Positions 1-8,502 of a DNA stretch of 64,000 bases are shown piece by piece. Each line of letters opens with the position of its first letter. Position 1 is the first letter of the stretch. The notes beneath the pieces are model-generated. The model searched no databases and was not told the origin of the DNA. It was given only the letters and a program-made list of their open reading frames with translations. A program made the translations under genes and the position numbers. This stretch comes from Luteolibacter luteus (lineage in GTDB: Bacteria > Verrucomicrobiota > Verrucomicrobiia > Verrucomicrobiales > Akkermansiaceae): positions 6,076,001 through 6,140,000 of the forward strand of contig NZ_CP051774.1 in the NCBI RefSeq assembly GCF_012913485.1, read 5' to 3'.

Positions 1-60
1 ACACGTATGGGGAAGCCCGGGTGCCTTGGCGAGTCCCTTTCGTGTCGTTGGCCAAAACGC

Positions 61-498
61 TCACTCGAGGGACCGATACCCATCCCTGTGCCTCTTCCAG
101 CCGGGGTCGGAACGGGAAAAGACAAGAGCGCCTCGGATCCATATCTCGGAACCCGATCGGCGGAGCTCGACCTGCTGGCCCTTATGCAAGCTCTCATGGG
201 TGTAGGAGGCGCATTCCGACATCACCGAACCCGGATGCGTGTAATACTCCGCCCGATAGAGCACGTCGCCGATTCCCAGTAGTCCCTGGATCGACCAGGG
301 AATGACCTGCATCTCACGAACTTTCACCTGTGAGCTCCTCGCCACCACCTTGCCCGTGCTCGCATTCAAACCGAGGATGAGAATCCCGCCGACGGATACG
401 CTCGCGATCCACGTGGCGATCCGGGCCAATTGCTTTTCTTGCGCCTTGGTCACGACCGCCAGCCTGTTGCTCGTCGGCAAGATTGAACGATCCTCCAA
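61..498 (-). CDS. small single-pass membrane protein, unknown function
   Basis: The frame encodes up to 145 residues. A hydrophilic N-terminal stretch of about 25 residues is followed by one hydrophobic segment (about residues 28-46, ATWIASVSVGGILILGL) and a polar C-terminal part. That fits a bitopic inner-membrane protein. The longest reading starts at TTG (498); an in-frame GTG at 453 gives a shorter 130-residue form that keeps the membrane segment, so the start is uncertain. The C-terminal part loosely recalls the DUF3592-type protein at 1661-2200, which also lies on the minus strand nearby, but I could not align them convincingly. No family was recognised. Other frames here are also open, so coding status is likely but not certain. 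Confidence 0.5.
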   Translation of the reverse strand: MEDRSILPTSNRLAVVTKAQEKQLARIATWIASVSVGGILILGLNASTGKVVARSSQVKVREMQVIPWSIQGLLGIGDVLYRAEYYTHPGSVMSECASYTHESLHKGQQVELRRSGSEIWIRGALVFSRSDPGWKRHRDGYRSLE

Positions 499-597
499 GA
501 AGACCCGATGAAGAATCTGCGAAGGAGCCCGGCACCATTGTCTTTATCCGCGCCCCATGCTCCTTTTCAGCAGCCTCATCATACGGACAGGCATGGC

Positions 598-960
598 ATG
601 ACCGAATCCCTCATTGATCATTCCTCGAATCGGCCCGCTCCCTGGCTTTCTCTCTGCAGCCTCCTCTTGCTCCCCCTGCTTCTTGGAACCACCCTGCCCC
701 TCTTGCGGATCCATGTCGCTTGGGGCTTCGAGAACGATCACCCCGAGATCGAATCCCTCGGTGCTCTCGCCTTGGCCACCGAAGTCATCGTCATTGGCAC
801 CCTCGCCGCTCTCCTTGGAATGCTCCTCAGCTCCTTCTCCCGAAGAAGAGGCGAACGCTGGCGATTTCTCAGGATTGCTTCATGGGCGATCAATGGCCTC
901 GCCGCCATCCTCGGCATCGCTTGGATCGCCCTGCTCCTCATCGGCAATGCCATGACTTGA
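598..960 (+). CDS. small multi-pass membrane protein, unknown function
   Basis: The 120-residue product has three hydrophobic segments: about residues 19-38 (LSLCSLLLLPLLLGTTLPLL), 55-78 (ALALATEVIVIGTLAALLGMLL) and 94-117 (INGLAAILGIAWIALLLIG). It is therefore predicted to be an integral inner-membrane protein. The frame is open from 508, but the ATG at 598 is preferred because the added N-terminus has no protein-like character and the membrane topology begins just after this methionine. A frameshifted secreted protein follows 50 bases downstream on the same strand. Function is not recognisable. Confidence 0.6.
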   Translation: MTESLIDHSSNRPAPWLSLCSLLLLPLLLGTTLPLLRIHVAWGFENDHPEIESLGALALATEVIVIGTLAALLGMLLSSFSRRRGERWRFLRIASWAINGLAAILGIAWIALLLIGNAMT

Positions 961-1010
961 TCCGGTCCGCCTTGAGGAGGCGGCAACATCCTTCGAAGGC
1001 ATCTCCACCC

Positions 1011-1522
1011 ATGACAACCTGTCTCTTTCCGATCGCGGTCCTCTTCATGATGCTCCTTCCGCTTCGCTCCACGGCGGCGGATCTTCCGCAACCTCCCAAC
1101 GAGATTCGCGAGCAATTCGACGTGCTTGCGGCGGGATTGAACGACGATGCCGAGGTCTGGTTTCTGATCCCGAAAGATGAAATGTGGCGGACCTTCTCGT
1201 GGACGAAACTCGATCCCCCTTTGGCCCACCTCAAGCAGGCTTTTCAAGGGCGGAGCTTTCGAGCAAGGCTGGAGAGTTCTTTCTCTTCGAATACGCTTTT
1301 AAGGATGCTCTCAAAGCCGGTTGCGGATTCTTGGTCATCGAAAGCGGAGGTAAGATCCAGGGGCTCCGCAGCAGACCCAATTTCATCAACAAACATGCCA
1401 TCGAGTTTGTAAGCGTGCGCGAATTTGAACCGGACCAAAAGCGGTTCGTTCATGTCCCCCGGATGGGCTTCTGGGGTGTGATTGTGCCGATGCGCTTCCT
1501 TGAGTTGATGGGGAAAAAGTAG
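1011..1522 (+). pseudogene. secreted hypothetical protein interrupted by a frameshift
   Basis: Reading from the ATG at 1011 gives a clean signal peptide (MTTCLFPIAVLFMMLLPLRSTAA) and then about 60 soluble residues ending around QAFQGR. After roughly 1250 that frame turns into low-quality sequence. From the same point a second forward frame becomes protein-like (ELSSKAGEFFLFEYAFKDAL onward) and runs to the stop at 1522. Joining the frames around 1235-1265 gives one exported protein of about 170 residues. The N-terminal part contains an acidic/aromatic stretch (DDAEVWFLIPKDEMW). Either a real inactivating indel or a base-calling error explains this. The family was not recognised. Confidence 0.6.
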
Positions 1523-1660
1523 CTCTGCAGGGAATCGATGGATCTCATGATTTAGAACCGCCCGCTGTGGCTTCGCTCCTTCGTATAGCCGAACCTTGGC
1601 GCGGCGAACTCCGGAGCCGAACTGCCGATTCGACGTCTCCTCTCCTCTGTTCAAAAACTC

Positions 1661-2200
1661 CTACGCCGCCGCAAGATTCCGGTGCTTCCAGCACCATCGC
1701 AAACCGTAGGTCCCCATTCCCACGGTTCCTAACACCATCAGGACAGCTCCCGCGAAAGGCCAGAGCCTGAACTCGCGATCATACACCGAGTAAGATGGAG
1801 TCGCCGGATCGACATACACCCGGATCTTCGCGTCACGGCGCAGCGCCAAGTCGAACTCGCGATGAAACGGCCTCGTGTATCCCCATAGAGAAATCCTGTC
1901 CCCCCGATACGTCCGCCCTCCGAAGTCATATTCATAGTTCGCAACCATCGTCTTCCTGCCGGTTCGGCCACCTTTGACCAATTCCACCGAACTTAATCTC
2001 GCCGGTACCATCGTCTTGCTGCGAGTCCGCCAGTAGCCGTGGACACTTGGAACGATCAAGCCGCAGAAGAAACAGATCCCCAGCGCCACCAGCGCTCCGA
2101 ACACGATCCATTCGATGACGGCCTTCGTGGTAGATCGTGTTCTAGCGTCGGGCATCGGGGAGGACATGCGTTCTGCGATCTTTCCTAAGGCCCTCATCAT
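1661..2200 (-). CDS. DUF3592-like membrane protein
   Basis: The 179-residue protein has an N-terminal transmembrane segment (about residues 27-50, VIEWIVFGALVALGICFFCG). A periplasmic beta-rich domain follows with the hallmarks of DUF3592 proteins: a basic stretch, then YEYDFGGRTYRGDRIS, and later VYVDPATPSYSVYDREFRLWP. A second membrane segment lies near residues 147-168. In this family the domain sits between two helices and its role is unknown. An internal methionine at residue 12 (MSSPMPDAR) is an equally good start. Its 3' end faces the frameshifted gene convergently with about 140 bases between them, in which I see no strong terminator. Confidence 0.75.
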   Translation of the reverse strand: MMRALGKIAERMSSPMPDARTRSTTKAVIEWIVFGALVALGICFFCGLIVPSVHGYWRTRSKTMVPARLSSVELVKGGRTGRKTMVANYEYDFGGRTYRGDRISLWGYTRPFHREFDLALRRDAKIRVYVDPATPSYSVYDREFRLWPFAGAVLMVLGTVGMGTYGLRWCWKHRNLAAA

Positions 2201-2460
2201 GGGAATTCAAGCTGCCGCCGTGTGTTCAGCGCTCCAATCATCACCGTGGATTCAACTCGCTCAGGATCGGCCTGTGGATTTTCAAATGAACTCCGCGCCG
2301 CTCCCGGTGGTGTATGGTGGGCAAGGGTTGCGGGGGGGATGATTGAGGTTGATGACTACTTCGACCTGACCCCGGGCATCTGATCCAGTCCCTGTCCCAC
2401 GGCTGATCTCCCCTGCCCTTCGGGTCCCGTTTTATCTCGTGACAAGCCATCAACGAGCCG

Positions 2461-3045
2461 ATGGTATCTCATCTCGTGATCACCCTCGATGATATCAAGC
2501 GGCTTCCGGAGGTCGAAGATGCGCTCGAATGGCCCTTTGACTTCTCCCTGCCAAGGGCGGCGCGCCAGTATGACTGGATCCGTCTGAAGCCGGAGACTCC
2601 TTTCGAAGTCATCGCAGGAGAAGGCACCGGCGGCGCATTCCTCGTTTATGGCGAGGGACCTCCGGAATTCCTTCCGATCCTGCATGCGACGTCGGAGGGT
2701 GCGGCCGGTAAGGTTGCATCAAATCTCACCGAGTTGCTCGGAATTCTGATAGCGATCCCCTTTTGGCAGGATCTGCTGAAGTTTTCAGGTGGCGGTCGCT
2801 TGGAAGAGATGAGGCTCGCCGCAACCTTCATGGCTCGGGAGTACGAGGAGGACTATCCCGATCTTCCGGAAGCCAGGGAATTGATTTTGGCAGCGCTACC
2901 CATTCCGGTGCTCGAAGACCCGATCAAGATTCTCCACGACAACGTCCGCAGCACGGACTGCACGCTGGTTGCGGAGGATGGGTGCGTCTGGGAATCGCTC
3001 TTCAATACTTTCACACCCGCGGACAATCGCAGCTGGATTCCCTGA
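2461..3045 (+). CDS. cytoplasmic protein, possibly SMI1/KNR4 (SUKH)-like
   Basis: The product is 194 residues, acidic, and lacks any signal peptide or membrane segment. Features that recall SUKH/SMI1-KNR4-type proteins are a short N-terminal helix, a glycine-rich beta turn (AGEGTGGAFLVYGEGPP), the stretch ILHATSEGAAGKVASNLTE, and then a helix ending in IPFWQDLLKFS. Proteins with this pattern are often annotated only as hypothetical. SUKH relatives include immunity proteins against contact-dependent toxins, but no toxin gene lies next to this one, so an immunity role would be speculation. The start ATG lies after a weak purine stretch (aacgagccg). Confidence 0.7.
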   Translation: MVSHLVITLDDIKRLPEVEDALEWPFDFSLPRAARQYDWIRLKPETPFEVIAGEGTGGAFLVYGEGPPEFLPILHATSEGAAGKVASNLTELLGILIAIPFWQDLLKFSGGGRLEEMRLAATFMAREYEEDYPDLPEARELILAALPIPVLEDPIKILHDNVRSTDCTLVAEDGCVWESLFNTFTPADNRSWIP

Positions 3046-3404
3046 GCTTGAGCTGATCGTCCCCTGTCCTCGGATCGGAGATCGCCGAAGGCATTCATCC
3101 CCGGTCGCAGGGGACGGACCACCCTTGACAATCCATGCCGGAGGGTGCGGAATTCCCGCGTCGAAGTTTTCTCCGATGAACAAGGTTCTTCATCTTTCCT
3201 CGCCGCCGCCACCCGGGTCCTGAAACCCAGGTGTTGATTGATCCATTGCCGGGCCTAGGTCCGCTGCAATGAGCGAATGAGGAACAGGGCCATCAAGGTC
3301 CGATTCGCGGCCTCGCGCTTGTCCAGGATGATCCTTGGCGATTCGTCGCGTCGCGATCCCTCCGGCAGCCGGGCTTGTTCATGCATGCATGAGAAAGTTG
3401 AGAA
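3046..3404. other. non-coding interval with an inverted repeat
   Basis: No convincing gene is present; the open frames here are short and lack protein-like composition. A 9-base inverted repeat, CGTCCCCTG at 3059-3067 and CAGGGGACG at 3108-3116, lies just after the stop of the preceding gene. It could fold as a long-loop hairpin, but it has no T-run and the loop is 40 bases, so a terminator role is weakly supported. The right end must hold the promoter for the EamA transporter, but no clear -35/-10 pair is visible. Confidence 0.4.
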
Positions 3405-4277
3405 ATGAATTCGAAGTCTTCCAATGGGGCGGCCTTTGCCGCCATGTCTACATTCGTGCTGCTATGGGGCAGTGCGGCCATCTTCACTCGCTGGGCGCTC
3501 GACCACGGGTCCGTCTTTGCAGTGTTGGTCCTGAGGTATTCCATGGCCCTCGTCGCCTTGCTGATTCTCGGCCTGCCGAAGAAGCAGTGGCTGCCCCGGT
3601 CGGGCACGCGCTGGCAAGCGGCCGGCACCGGCTTGCTGTTGATCGGCGGCTACTCGGTGTGTTATTTCCAAGCAATGGCCCATGGCATCACGCCCGGGCT
3701 CCTCGCCACGGTTCTGGGTATCCAGCCAATCCTGACGCTTTTGCTTACGGAGCGACGCTTCTCCTCCGGGCGACTGCTGGGGCTCTTCACCGCATTGGCA
3801 GGCCTGATGCTCGTCGTATTCCAGAGTCTCATGCAGGCGAAGCTATCGGAGATCGGCATCATCTTCGCCTTGGCCGCGCTGCTCTGCATGACCTTCGGGG
3901 CGATGCTCCAGAAGCGGATCACCCAAGCGCCGGCTGTCGTCTTGCCGCTCCAATATCTCGTCACCCTTTTACTCTACCTCTGCTTCGTGCCCTTCCAGCC
4001 GATGAGGTTTGAGTTCGGCGTTCAATCCTTCATTCCGCTCCTCTACCTCGGGCTGGTCATCTCGGTGGGTGCGCAGCTGCTCCTCTATCGGATGATCCGC
4101 AGCGGCAATCTCGTGAATGTCACCAGCCTGTTCTATTTGGTTCCGGTAGTCACGGTCGTCCTGGATTACCTGGTGCTCGGCAATGCCATGTCCCCGCTGG
4201 CGCTTGTCGGGATGGCTGCCATCATTGGCGGGCTGCTACTCGTCTTCAGGCAGCGGCCAGCCGCAGTCTCCGGGTGA
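3405..4277 (+). CDS. EamA/DMT-family inner-membrane transporter
   Basis: The product has 290 residues and about ten hydrophobic segments arranged as two five-helix halves, the usual layout and length of drug/metabolite transporter (DMT) proteins with two EamA domains. Typical marks are the N-terminal TFVLLWGSAAIFTRWAL helix, the GYSVCYFQAMAHGITPGLLATVLGIQPI stretch in the first half, and LFYLVPVVTVVLDYLVLGNAM in the second, which matches the YLxPVxxxxxxxxxLGE-like motif of the family. Members export metabolites such as amino acids or take up small solutes; substrate cannot be told from sequence. The gene stands alone, with convergent transcription from the nucleoside hydrolase and a strong hairpin between them. 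Confidence 0.9.
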   Translation: MNSKSSNGAAFAAMSTFVLLWGSAAIFTRWALDHGSVFAVLVLRYSMALVALLILGLPKKQWLPRSGTRWQAAGTGLLLIGGYSVCYFQAMAHGITPGLLATVLGIQPILTLLLTERRFSSGRLLGLFTALAGLMLVVFQSLMQAKLSEIGIIFALAALLCMTFGAMLQKRITQAPAVVLPLQYLVTLLLYLCFVPFQPMRFEFGVQSFIPLLYLGLVISVGAQLLLYRMIRSGNLVNVTSLFYLVPVVTVVLDYLVLGNAMSPLALVGMAAIIGGLLLVFRQRPAAVSG

Positions 4278-4290
4278 GATCCCCGCGACC

Positions 4291-4340
4291 GGCTGCCTTG
4301 GTTTCTCACGGGGGTTTTCCAAGGAGTCACCAAGGCAGCC
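4291..4340. terminator. bidirectional hairpin between convergent genes
   Basis: A perfect 12-base inverted repeat (GGCTGCCTTGGT at 4291-4302, ACCAAGGCAGCC at 4329-4340) with a 26-base loop fills the 67-base gap between the convergently transcribed transporter and nucleoside hydrolase. The position and GC-rich stem suit a shared transcription terminator. No clear T-run follows on either strand. Confidence 0.55.
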
Positions 4341-4344
4341 TCTC

Positions 4345-5340
4345 CTACTCCTCGTTATCGAACTTCGCCACCTTCGCGTAGAAGTCCTCGAACATCAGGC
4401 GCGTGTCCAATCCCGTGTAGATTCTCATCCCAGCACCTGCGGGATTCATCTCATACTTGCCCGCGTCGTTGATTCTGGGTGTCGGCATGAATCCGTTGCT
4501 GCTCGACGAAGGAGCAGGCTCCCACCCCGATTGCAGCGCGGTGAGTAGTACCAGCGGGCTATCCCCGAGCACGTAGGCTTCACCAAGTGAATGCTTGGAG
4601 CGCTCCATCAAATCATCCAGCCGCCCCAGCAGGTATGCGCCAAGCTTTCCCTTTCCTCGCATCCGCTGCCGCAACTCCGCATGCGAGACGAGGGCCTGCC
4701 GGTAAGCATCCCGTGGCACTTGCCACATCGCTAGGCGGGATCGATTGAAAACGACCTGTCCCGCTTTCAAGTCGATTCCCAGGTTGTATTCCACCTTGCT
4801 CGCCTTCGGTGGCGGCAGAGCTATCCCTTCGTGTTCGGCTCCTCCGATCCATATCACCGTCACCTTCTCCGCGATTTCCGGCTTCATCAGCCAGGCGCTT
4901 GCAAGATTCGTGAGCCCGGCCCCGCAGACGATGTAGAGCGGGGTCTTCACATCCTCCCGCATCGCTTCGCGCACGATGAAACGCGCGCCCTCCGATTCCA
5001 TCGGTGCATCGGCAGTTTCCAGGCTTTCCGACGCTCCTGCATAAAGCGGGATCTTTTCGGAGAGCTTCATCACTTCCAATAGCTCCTTTGCCGCCTTGCA
5101 TGAATGTTCCGTCGATCCCGGGTAGCCATAGAAGCCTCCCTTGTAGTGATGCGATGCCACGATGCCCGGCACCTCGACGGATGGCGAAAGAAGCAGATGT
5201 GCCAATTGGAACAAGCCATCCGGATCTTCGCCAAAGTCATTGTCCACGACCACCCGCATCCTCGCTACCAGTTCTGCTAGAGCATGTCCGGAAAGCGCCA
5301 TCAACACGGCGACAACCATCAACGAAAATGTCCTCCTCAT
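4345..5340 (-). CDS. exported nucleoside hydrolase (IUNH-like)
   Basis: The product of about 331 residues begins with a signal peptide (MRRTFSLMVVAVLMALSGHALA). The mature part starts VVVDNDFGEDPDGLFQLAHLL, a variant of the DTDxGxDD Ca2+-binding motif of inosine-uridine-preferring nucleoside hydrolases. It continues with PLYIVCGAGLTNLASAWLM and VTVIWIGGAEHEG, both typical of the family core. These enzymes cleave the N-glycosidic bond of ribonucleosides; an exported form would salvage nucleosides in the periplasm. The frame is open further upstream, but the adjacent ATG codons at 5340 and 5343 place the signal peptide at the N-terminus and are preferred. Confidence 0.88.
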   Translation of the reverse strand: MRRTFSLMVVAVLMALSGHALAELVARMRVVVDNDFGEDPDGLFQLAHLLLSPSVEVPGIVASHHYKGGFYGYPGSTEHSCKAAKELLEVMKLSEKIPLYAGASESLETADAPMESEGARFIVREAMREDVKTPLYIVCGAGLTNLASAWLMKPEIAEKVTVIWIGGAEHEGIALPPPKASKVEYNLGIDLKAGQVVFNRSRLAMWQVPRDAYRQALVSHAELRQRMRGKGKLGAYLLGRLDDLMERSKHSLGEAYVLGDSPLVLLTALQSGWEPAPSSSSNGFMPTPRINDAGKYEMNPAGAGMRIYTGLDTRLMFEDFYAKVAKFDNEE

Positions 5341-5835
5341 CATCGTTCCGTCAGCTTGCATCGCCAATCCTTGCTCGCCAAGGAGATCCCCGGAAATCCC
5401 CCGATCGGAGGATGGATCCGCTGCATCCGAACCATCGGAGCTATCGTGCAAAATCGTATGCGTAAATCCCGCTTCTACGCGCACACGTAATACGGGTCGA
5501 GTTGACATTACCGGCACCCCGTCGCACTAACTCCGCCGTGAACCAAAGCACCCCCCTACTTTGGCGCGCCGCAATTAGAATCTGCGAAGCAGCCATCATC
5601 TGTGCCCTCATTTCCCTTGCTGCCCCCGGCATGGCAAAGAAAGTGGCGAACGTTGTCGTGTCGATTCCCGATCGGATCACGACCCTCAAAACGGAACTGA
5701 AGGCGTCACCGTCACCGGGCGACGCGACCCCTTCCCAAGCTCAATCCGGAGTCGGCCTTCCCGCTGGGATGGTCCGCATGAAGTAAGCCGGTAACATCCA
5801 CACGCCGGCGGATGCAGGGCCATTCCGTCGGCGCC
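5341..5835. other. interval between minus-strand genes; at most one doubtful small ORF
   Basis: This stretch separates the start of the nucleoside hydrolase from the stop of the coiled-coil membrane protein. The only possible gene is a plus-strand frame listed separately (5538-5786). The promoter of the nucleoside hydrolase should lie near 5345-5500 on the minus strand, but I could not pick out a -35/-10 pair with confidence. Confidence 0.4.
5538..5786 (+). CDS. possible small protein with one hydrophobic segment
   Basis: From a GTG at 5538 the frame gives about 82 residues. One hydrophobic stretch (ICEAAIICALISLAAPGMA) could be a membrane anchor or a late signal peptide. It is followed by a short polar region and a proline/serine-rich tail (ELKASPSPGDATPS). 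The frame is open back to 5502. No family is recognised, codon evidence is weak, and the opposite strand is also open over much of this stretch. It is listed only because the interval otherwise lacks a gene. Confidence 0.25.
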   Translation: MNQSTPLLWRAAIRICEAAIICALISLAAPGMAKKVANVVVSIPDRITTLKTELKASPSPGDATPSQAQSGVGLPAGMVRMK

Positions 5836-6813
5836 TCAATTCTTCTCTTCCATCCCCGAGATGATCGTCGAGTAGACACCCATCCCCTTCGTCTTCAGTT
5901 CGCTACGGTAACGCTCCAACTGTGCCTCATCCAGCACGGGCCGGAGTTTCTCCACCTTGCCTTCGATCCTCTCATCCACCGCCTTGCGAAAATCCGCGGC
6001 CGACTCCTTGTTCCCGGAACTGCCGCTTTTCATCATCGTGTCGGTCAGCAGCTTTTGAAGACCGAGGTCATAGGGATCCATGTCCACGGCCATGCCGCCG
6101 CTCACGCCGCCACTGAGCATCTTGACGAGTTCAGCCTGCGGATCCGGATTCGCCAGTGCTTCTGCGGCGGACTCCGAAAGCACCCGGTAAACCTCGTCCC
6201 GCTGTCCCTCCTTGAAGTCCATGATCCCCTGCAGCCGCGAGAGCCCCTTCAGGGCCTGGGTGTCGATCTTCCGCGTCTTTTCCCGCTCCTTCAAGACCGT
6301 CATGGCCTCCTGCTGTTCCGGAGTCAAAGTCTCGGCGATGCTCTCATCCAGCGGTGTAGTCCCCATGCCGCGCGCGAGATCGAGATCGGGAACGGCCCCT
6401 CCTGCCTTCCGATCGAGCAGGCCTTCCATCTGTGAAATCTGCTTCTCGATGCCCTCCTTGAGCTTGGCCTCTTGAGCAGGGGTGAGCTGAAGGCTTTCCC
6501 GAAGCGAGGCCACGTGGTCTTCCAGTGCCGAGCGATGCCGGGCCGTCATGTCCTCCTGCATCTTTGTCATCATCTCCCTCGCTGCTGCGGGCATCTTGTT
6601 GTCCGGTTTGCTTGCCGGACGTTCGCGGTCGGTCTTCGCCGGACGATCTGTGGGAGTCGCGCTCGCCGCCGGCTTCTTTTCGGACGAAAGGGACGCCTCG
6701 GCTTTTGTCCCGCTTGGCTGGACCTCCTGTTCCGTCATCGGACGCGCGAACCATCCGATGCCAATCCCGATAAAGAGCGTGCCGATGGGTAAAATGGCAA
6801 GGGAGGGTTTCAT
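5836..6813 (-). CDS. membrane-anchored coiled-coil protein with LTPxQ motifs
   Basis: The 325-residue protein starts with an N-terminal hydrophobic segment (LAILPIGTLFIGIGIGWFA). A low-complexity Ser/Lys/Pro linker follows, roughly residues 28-75. The rest is a long, strongly helical, charge-rich domain. Two LTPxQ-type motifs occur, LQLTPAQEAKLKEGIEKQIS and ETLTPEQQEAMTVL, which recall the LTxxQ motif of Spy/CpxP periplasmic chaperone-like proteins. That similarity is limited to the motif and helical character, so a chaperone or stress-sensor role is only a guess. It lies downstream of the pectate lyase gene on the same strand with a gap of about 110 bases. Confidence 0.75.
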   Translation of the reverse strand: MKPSLAILPIGTLFIGIGIGWFARPMTEQEVQPSGTKAEASLSSEKKPAASATPTDRPAKTDRERPASKPDNKMPAAAREMMTKMQEDMTARHRSALEDHVASLRESLQLTPAQEAKLKEGIEKQISQMEGLLDRKAGGAVPDLDLARGMGTTPLDESIAETLTPEQQEAMTVLKEREKTRKIDTQALKGLSRLQGIMDFKEGQRDEVYRVLSESAAEALANPDPQAELVKMLSGGVSGGMAVDMDPYDLGLQKLLTDTMMKSGSSGNKESAADFRKAVDERIEGKVEKLRPVLDEAQLERYRSELKTKGMGVYSTIISGMEEKN

Positions 6814-6924
6814 TTGGGAAATGCTGTGGCACGAAAGACCCGCATGCGAGCCGAAATCTATCAGAGATCCCTACCCGATCGCTCCCCTCCTGAAATGGCA
6901 ATGGCTCCTTCTTGAAATCGCCTC

Positions 6925-7926
6925 TCAACGCTGCGGCCAGGACGCGTATTCCTTTAACACCGCATTTCCCCAGGCTCCGTACCACGCGTAACCGTTGCGG
7001 CGTTCGGCATCGATCTCGGAGAGCTTGTCCTTCTTCACTCCATCCCGCCCGCAGAAGAACGGGCGTCCTGTTTCCAGATCGTAAAAGCGTGCCCAGAGCA
7101 CCGGTGCGTCGGCGTCCTCGGTGATCTTGATCGCTCCATCCGTCTTTTCAACCCGAAGCCCCTCGACCTTCGCTTGCTCGAACCATGCGGCCCCTGCTTT
7201 CACGGCTTCGGTAACCTGAGGAGAGGGATTCTTGATCGACATCAACAAGCGCAGGATCCCAGCGCTTTCACAACCGCTCAAGGAAGCCAGTTCGAAGGCA
7301 CGGGCCCCTGCGGGAGCCAGGGTCTTTTCGTCATGCTGCGCGCACCAAACCGTGCGACGCCCTTCGATCACGACCTGGCACTTCACGATGCAGTCCACCC
7401 CGCGCTCGAAGGCCTTGCGTGCCGCCTCGCGGCGCGGGTGATCCACGAGGCCTCGTGGCGCCTCATCGGCGGCGAAGCGAAGCAGGTTCAACAAATGAAC
7501 CATCGTGTCGTCATTGAAAGTGATGTGGCGGGGGTAACCCTTTCCCGGCGGATGGAATTGCGGGAAGCCGCCGTTGGGATACTGCGCGGCCAGGATGTGA
7601 TCTAGCCCGCGGAGGAAAGCCTTGGCACACGCATCATCGTGTGTGGCCTCGAAAGCACGGGCCAGATAGCGCAGCTCATCTGTCGTAGCCTTGTTGTCGA
7701 AGGTGCCTTGGATCTTCGCCGCGTCGCCTTCATGGGCGACCATGCTGTTGTCCTGGTTCTTCGGCCAAGCTCCCGAAGCCGCTTGCCATGAAAGGATGTT
7801 GGCGGTGGCAGCAAGACCCTCCTCGCTGCGGAACCACGGGGCATCCTTCTTGAGCAGGCCGGATGGTAGCGCTGCGGAAAGGACATCTGCCGAGAAGATG
7901 GCGGCAAGCAGGGTGAGGCGAAGCAT
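6925..7926 (-). CDS. secreted pectate lyase, polysaccharide lyase family 10
   Basis: The 333-residue protein has a short signal peptide (MLRLTLLAAIFSADVLSAALP) and then family PL10 signatures in order: SGAWPKNQDN, GTFDNKATTDELRYLARAF, NGGFPQFHP, a YPRHITFNDDTMVHLL block, and near the C-terminus APVLWARFYDLETGRPFFCGRDG and RRNGYAWYG. PL10 enzymes cleave polygalacturonate by calcium-assisted beta-elimination in an (alpha/alpha) barrel, and the length matches single-domain members. It would act outside the cytoplasm on plant pectin. No other pectin-utilisation gene adjoins it, so the rest of the pathway must be elsewhere or absent. Confidence 0.92.
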   Translation of the reverse strand: MLRLTLLAAIFSADVLSAALPSGLLKKDAPWFRSEEGLAATANILSWQAASGAWPKNQDNSMVAHEGDAAKIQGTFDNKATTDELRYLARAFEATHDDACAKAFLRGLDHILAAQYPNGGFPQFHPPGKGYPRHITFNDDTMVHLLNLLRFAADEAPRGLVDHPRREAARKAFERGVDCIVKCQVVIEGRRTVWCAQHDEKTLAPAGARAFELASLSGCESAGILRLLMSIKNPSPQVTEAVKAGAAWFEQAKVEGLRVEKTDGAIKITEDADAPVLWARFYDLETGRPFFCGRDGVKKDKLSEIDAERRNGYAWYGAWGNAVLKEYASWPQR

Positions 7927-8004
7927 CGGCGCGAAGTCTTCCGTAAAAATGAGCCATCGGGATGGCTCGGGAATGTCATCTTTTCGGGCAATGGCGGCTT
8001 GTCG

Positions 8005-8331
8005 CTATCGGCTCACCAGATCCTCATCCGCCGTTCCCTGCTCGTAGTTCTTAAGGTCGATGTCCGGAGGTCCGTCACCGCGTGTGCCGTGGGGTCCGCT
8101 GCTATACGTCGCGGGTTTTCTCGCAAGCAGGCTTTCATCGGTAACCGCGTTCTCCCCGCTGGTCGACTGCGCCCGGTGCCGCTCCAGCCACGCATTCAGA
8201 TCGGAGGCTGCTTCACCGGTACGGGCTGCCTCGTTCAGTTCGGAAAGCGGGAACACGCCTTCGGATTCCCCCGCCAGGGAGTCCGGATTACATGCACGAA
8301 GATGAACGAGAGTCGGGGACGCAATTCTCAT
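8005..8331 (-). CDS. possible small acidic protein, unknown function
   Basis: The 108-residue frame has protein-like composition in its central and C-terminal parts (LSELNEAARTGEAASDLNAWLERHR, then a polar stretch ending NYEQGTADEDLVSR). There is no membrane segment, no signal peptide and no recognised family. No ribosome-binding site precedes the ATG at 8331. Forward frames over the same bases are also open, as is common in this GC-rich DNA, so coding status is uncertain. Confidence 0.35.
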   Translation of the reverse strand: MRIASPTLVHLRACNPDSLAGESEGVFPLSELNEAARTGEAASDLNAWLERHRAQSTSGENAVTDESLLARKPATYSSGPHGTRGDGPPDIDLKNYEQGTADEDLVSR

Positions 8332-8427
8332 GCTGCATTTTCGGGCTGACTTCGTCGCTTTGCAAGGGACGCATTTCGGCAGAATTCCAGCACGGGATCG
8401 GAGCCGAATCTCTCGCGGGATGCCCTA

Positions 8428-8476
8428 TTGATTTCCTGTGGTTATCACGGTTATGAAATATCACCATTGGTGTTAT
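8428..8476 (+). promoter_or_regulatory. putative sigma70-type promoter with overlapping dyad
   Basis: TTGATT (8428-8433) and TATGAA (8452-8457) are spaced 18 bases apart and each match four of six consensus bases. Directly downstream lies the dyad ATATCACCATTGGTGTTAT (8458-8476), with perfect CACCA/TGGTG arms around one base. A site overlapping the start region would suit a repressor of the HAD-phosphatase gene at 8503. This is pattern recognition only. Confidence 0.3.
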
Positions 8477-8502
8477 CGGGTGTTTTTTGCGAAGATAGGG
8501 GC

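Noticed and set aside
2241-2453. 70-residue minus-strand frame before the SUKH-like gene
   Set aside because: Composition rich in Arg, Pro, His and Gln with no structural pattern; no homologous family recognised.
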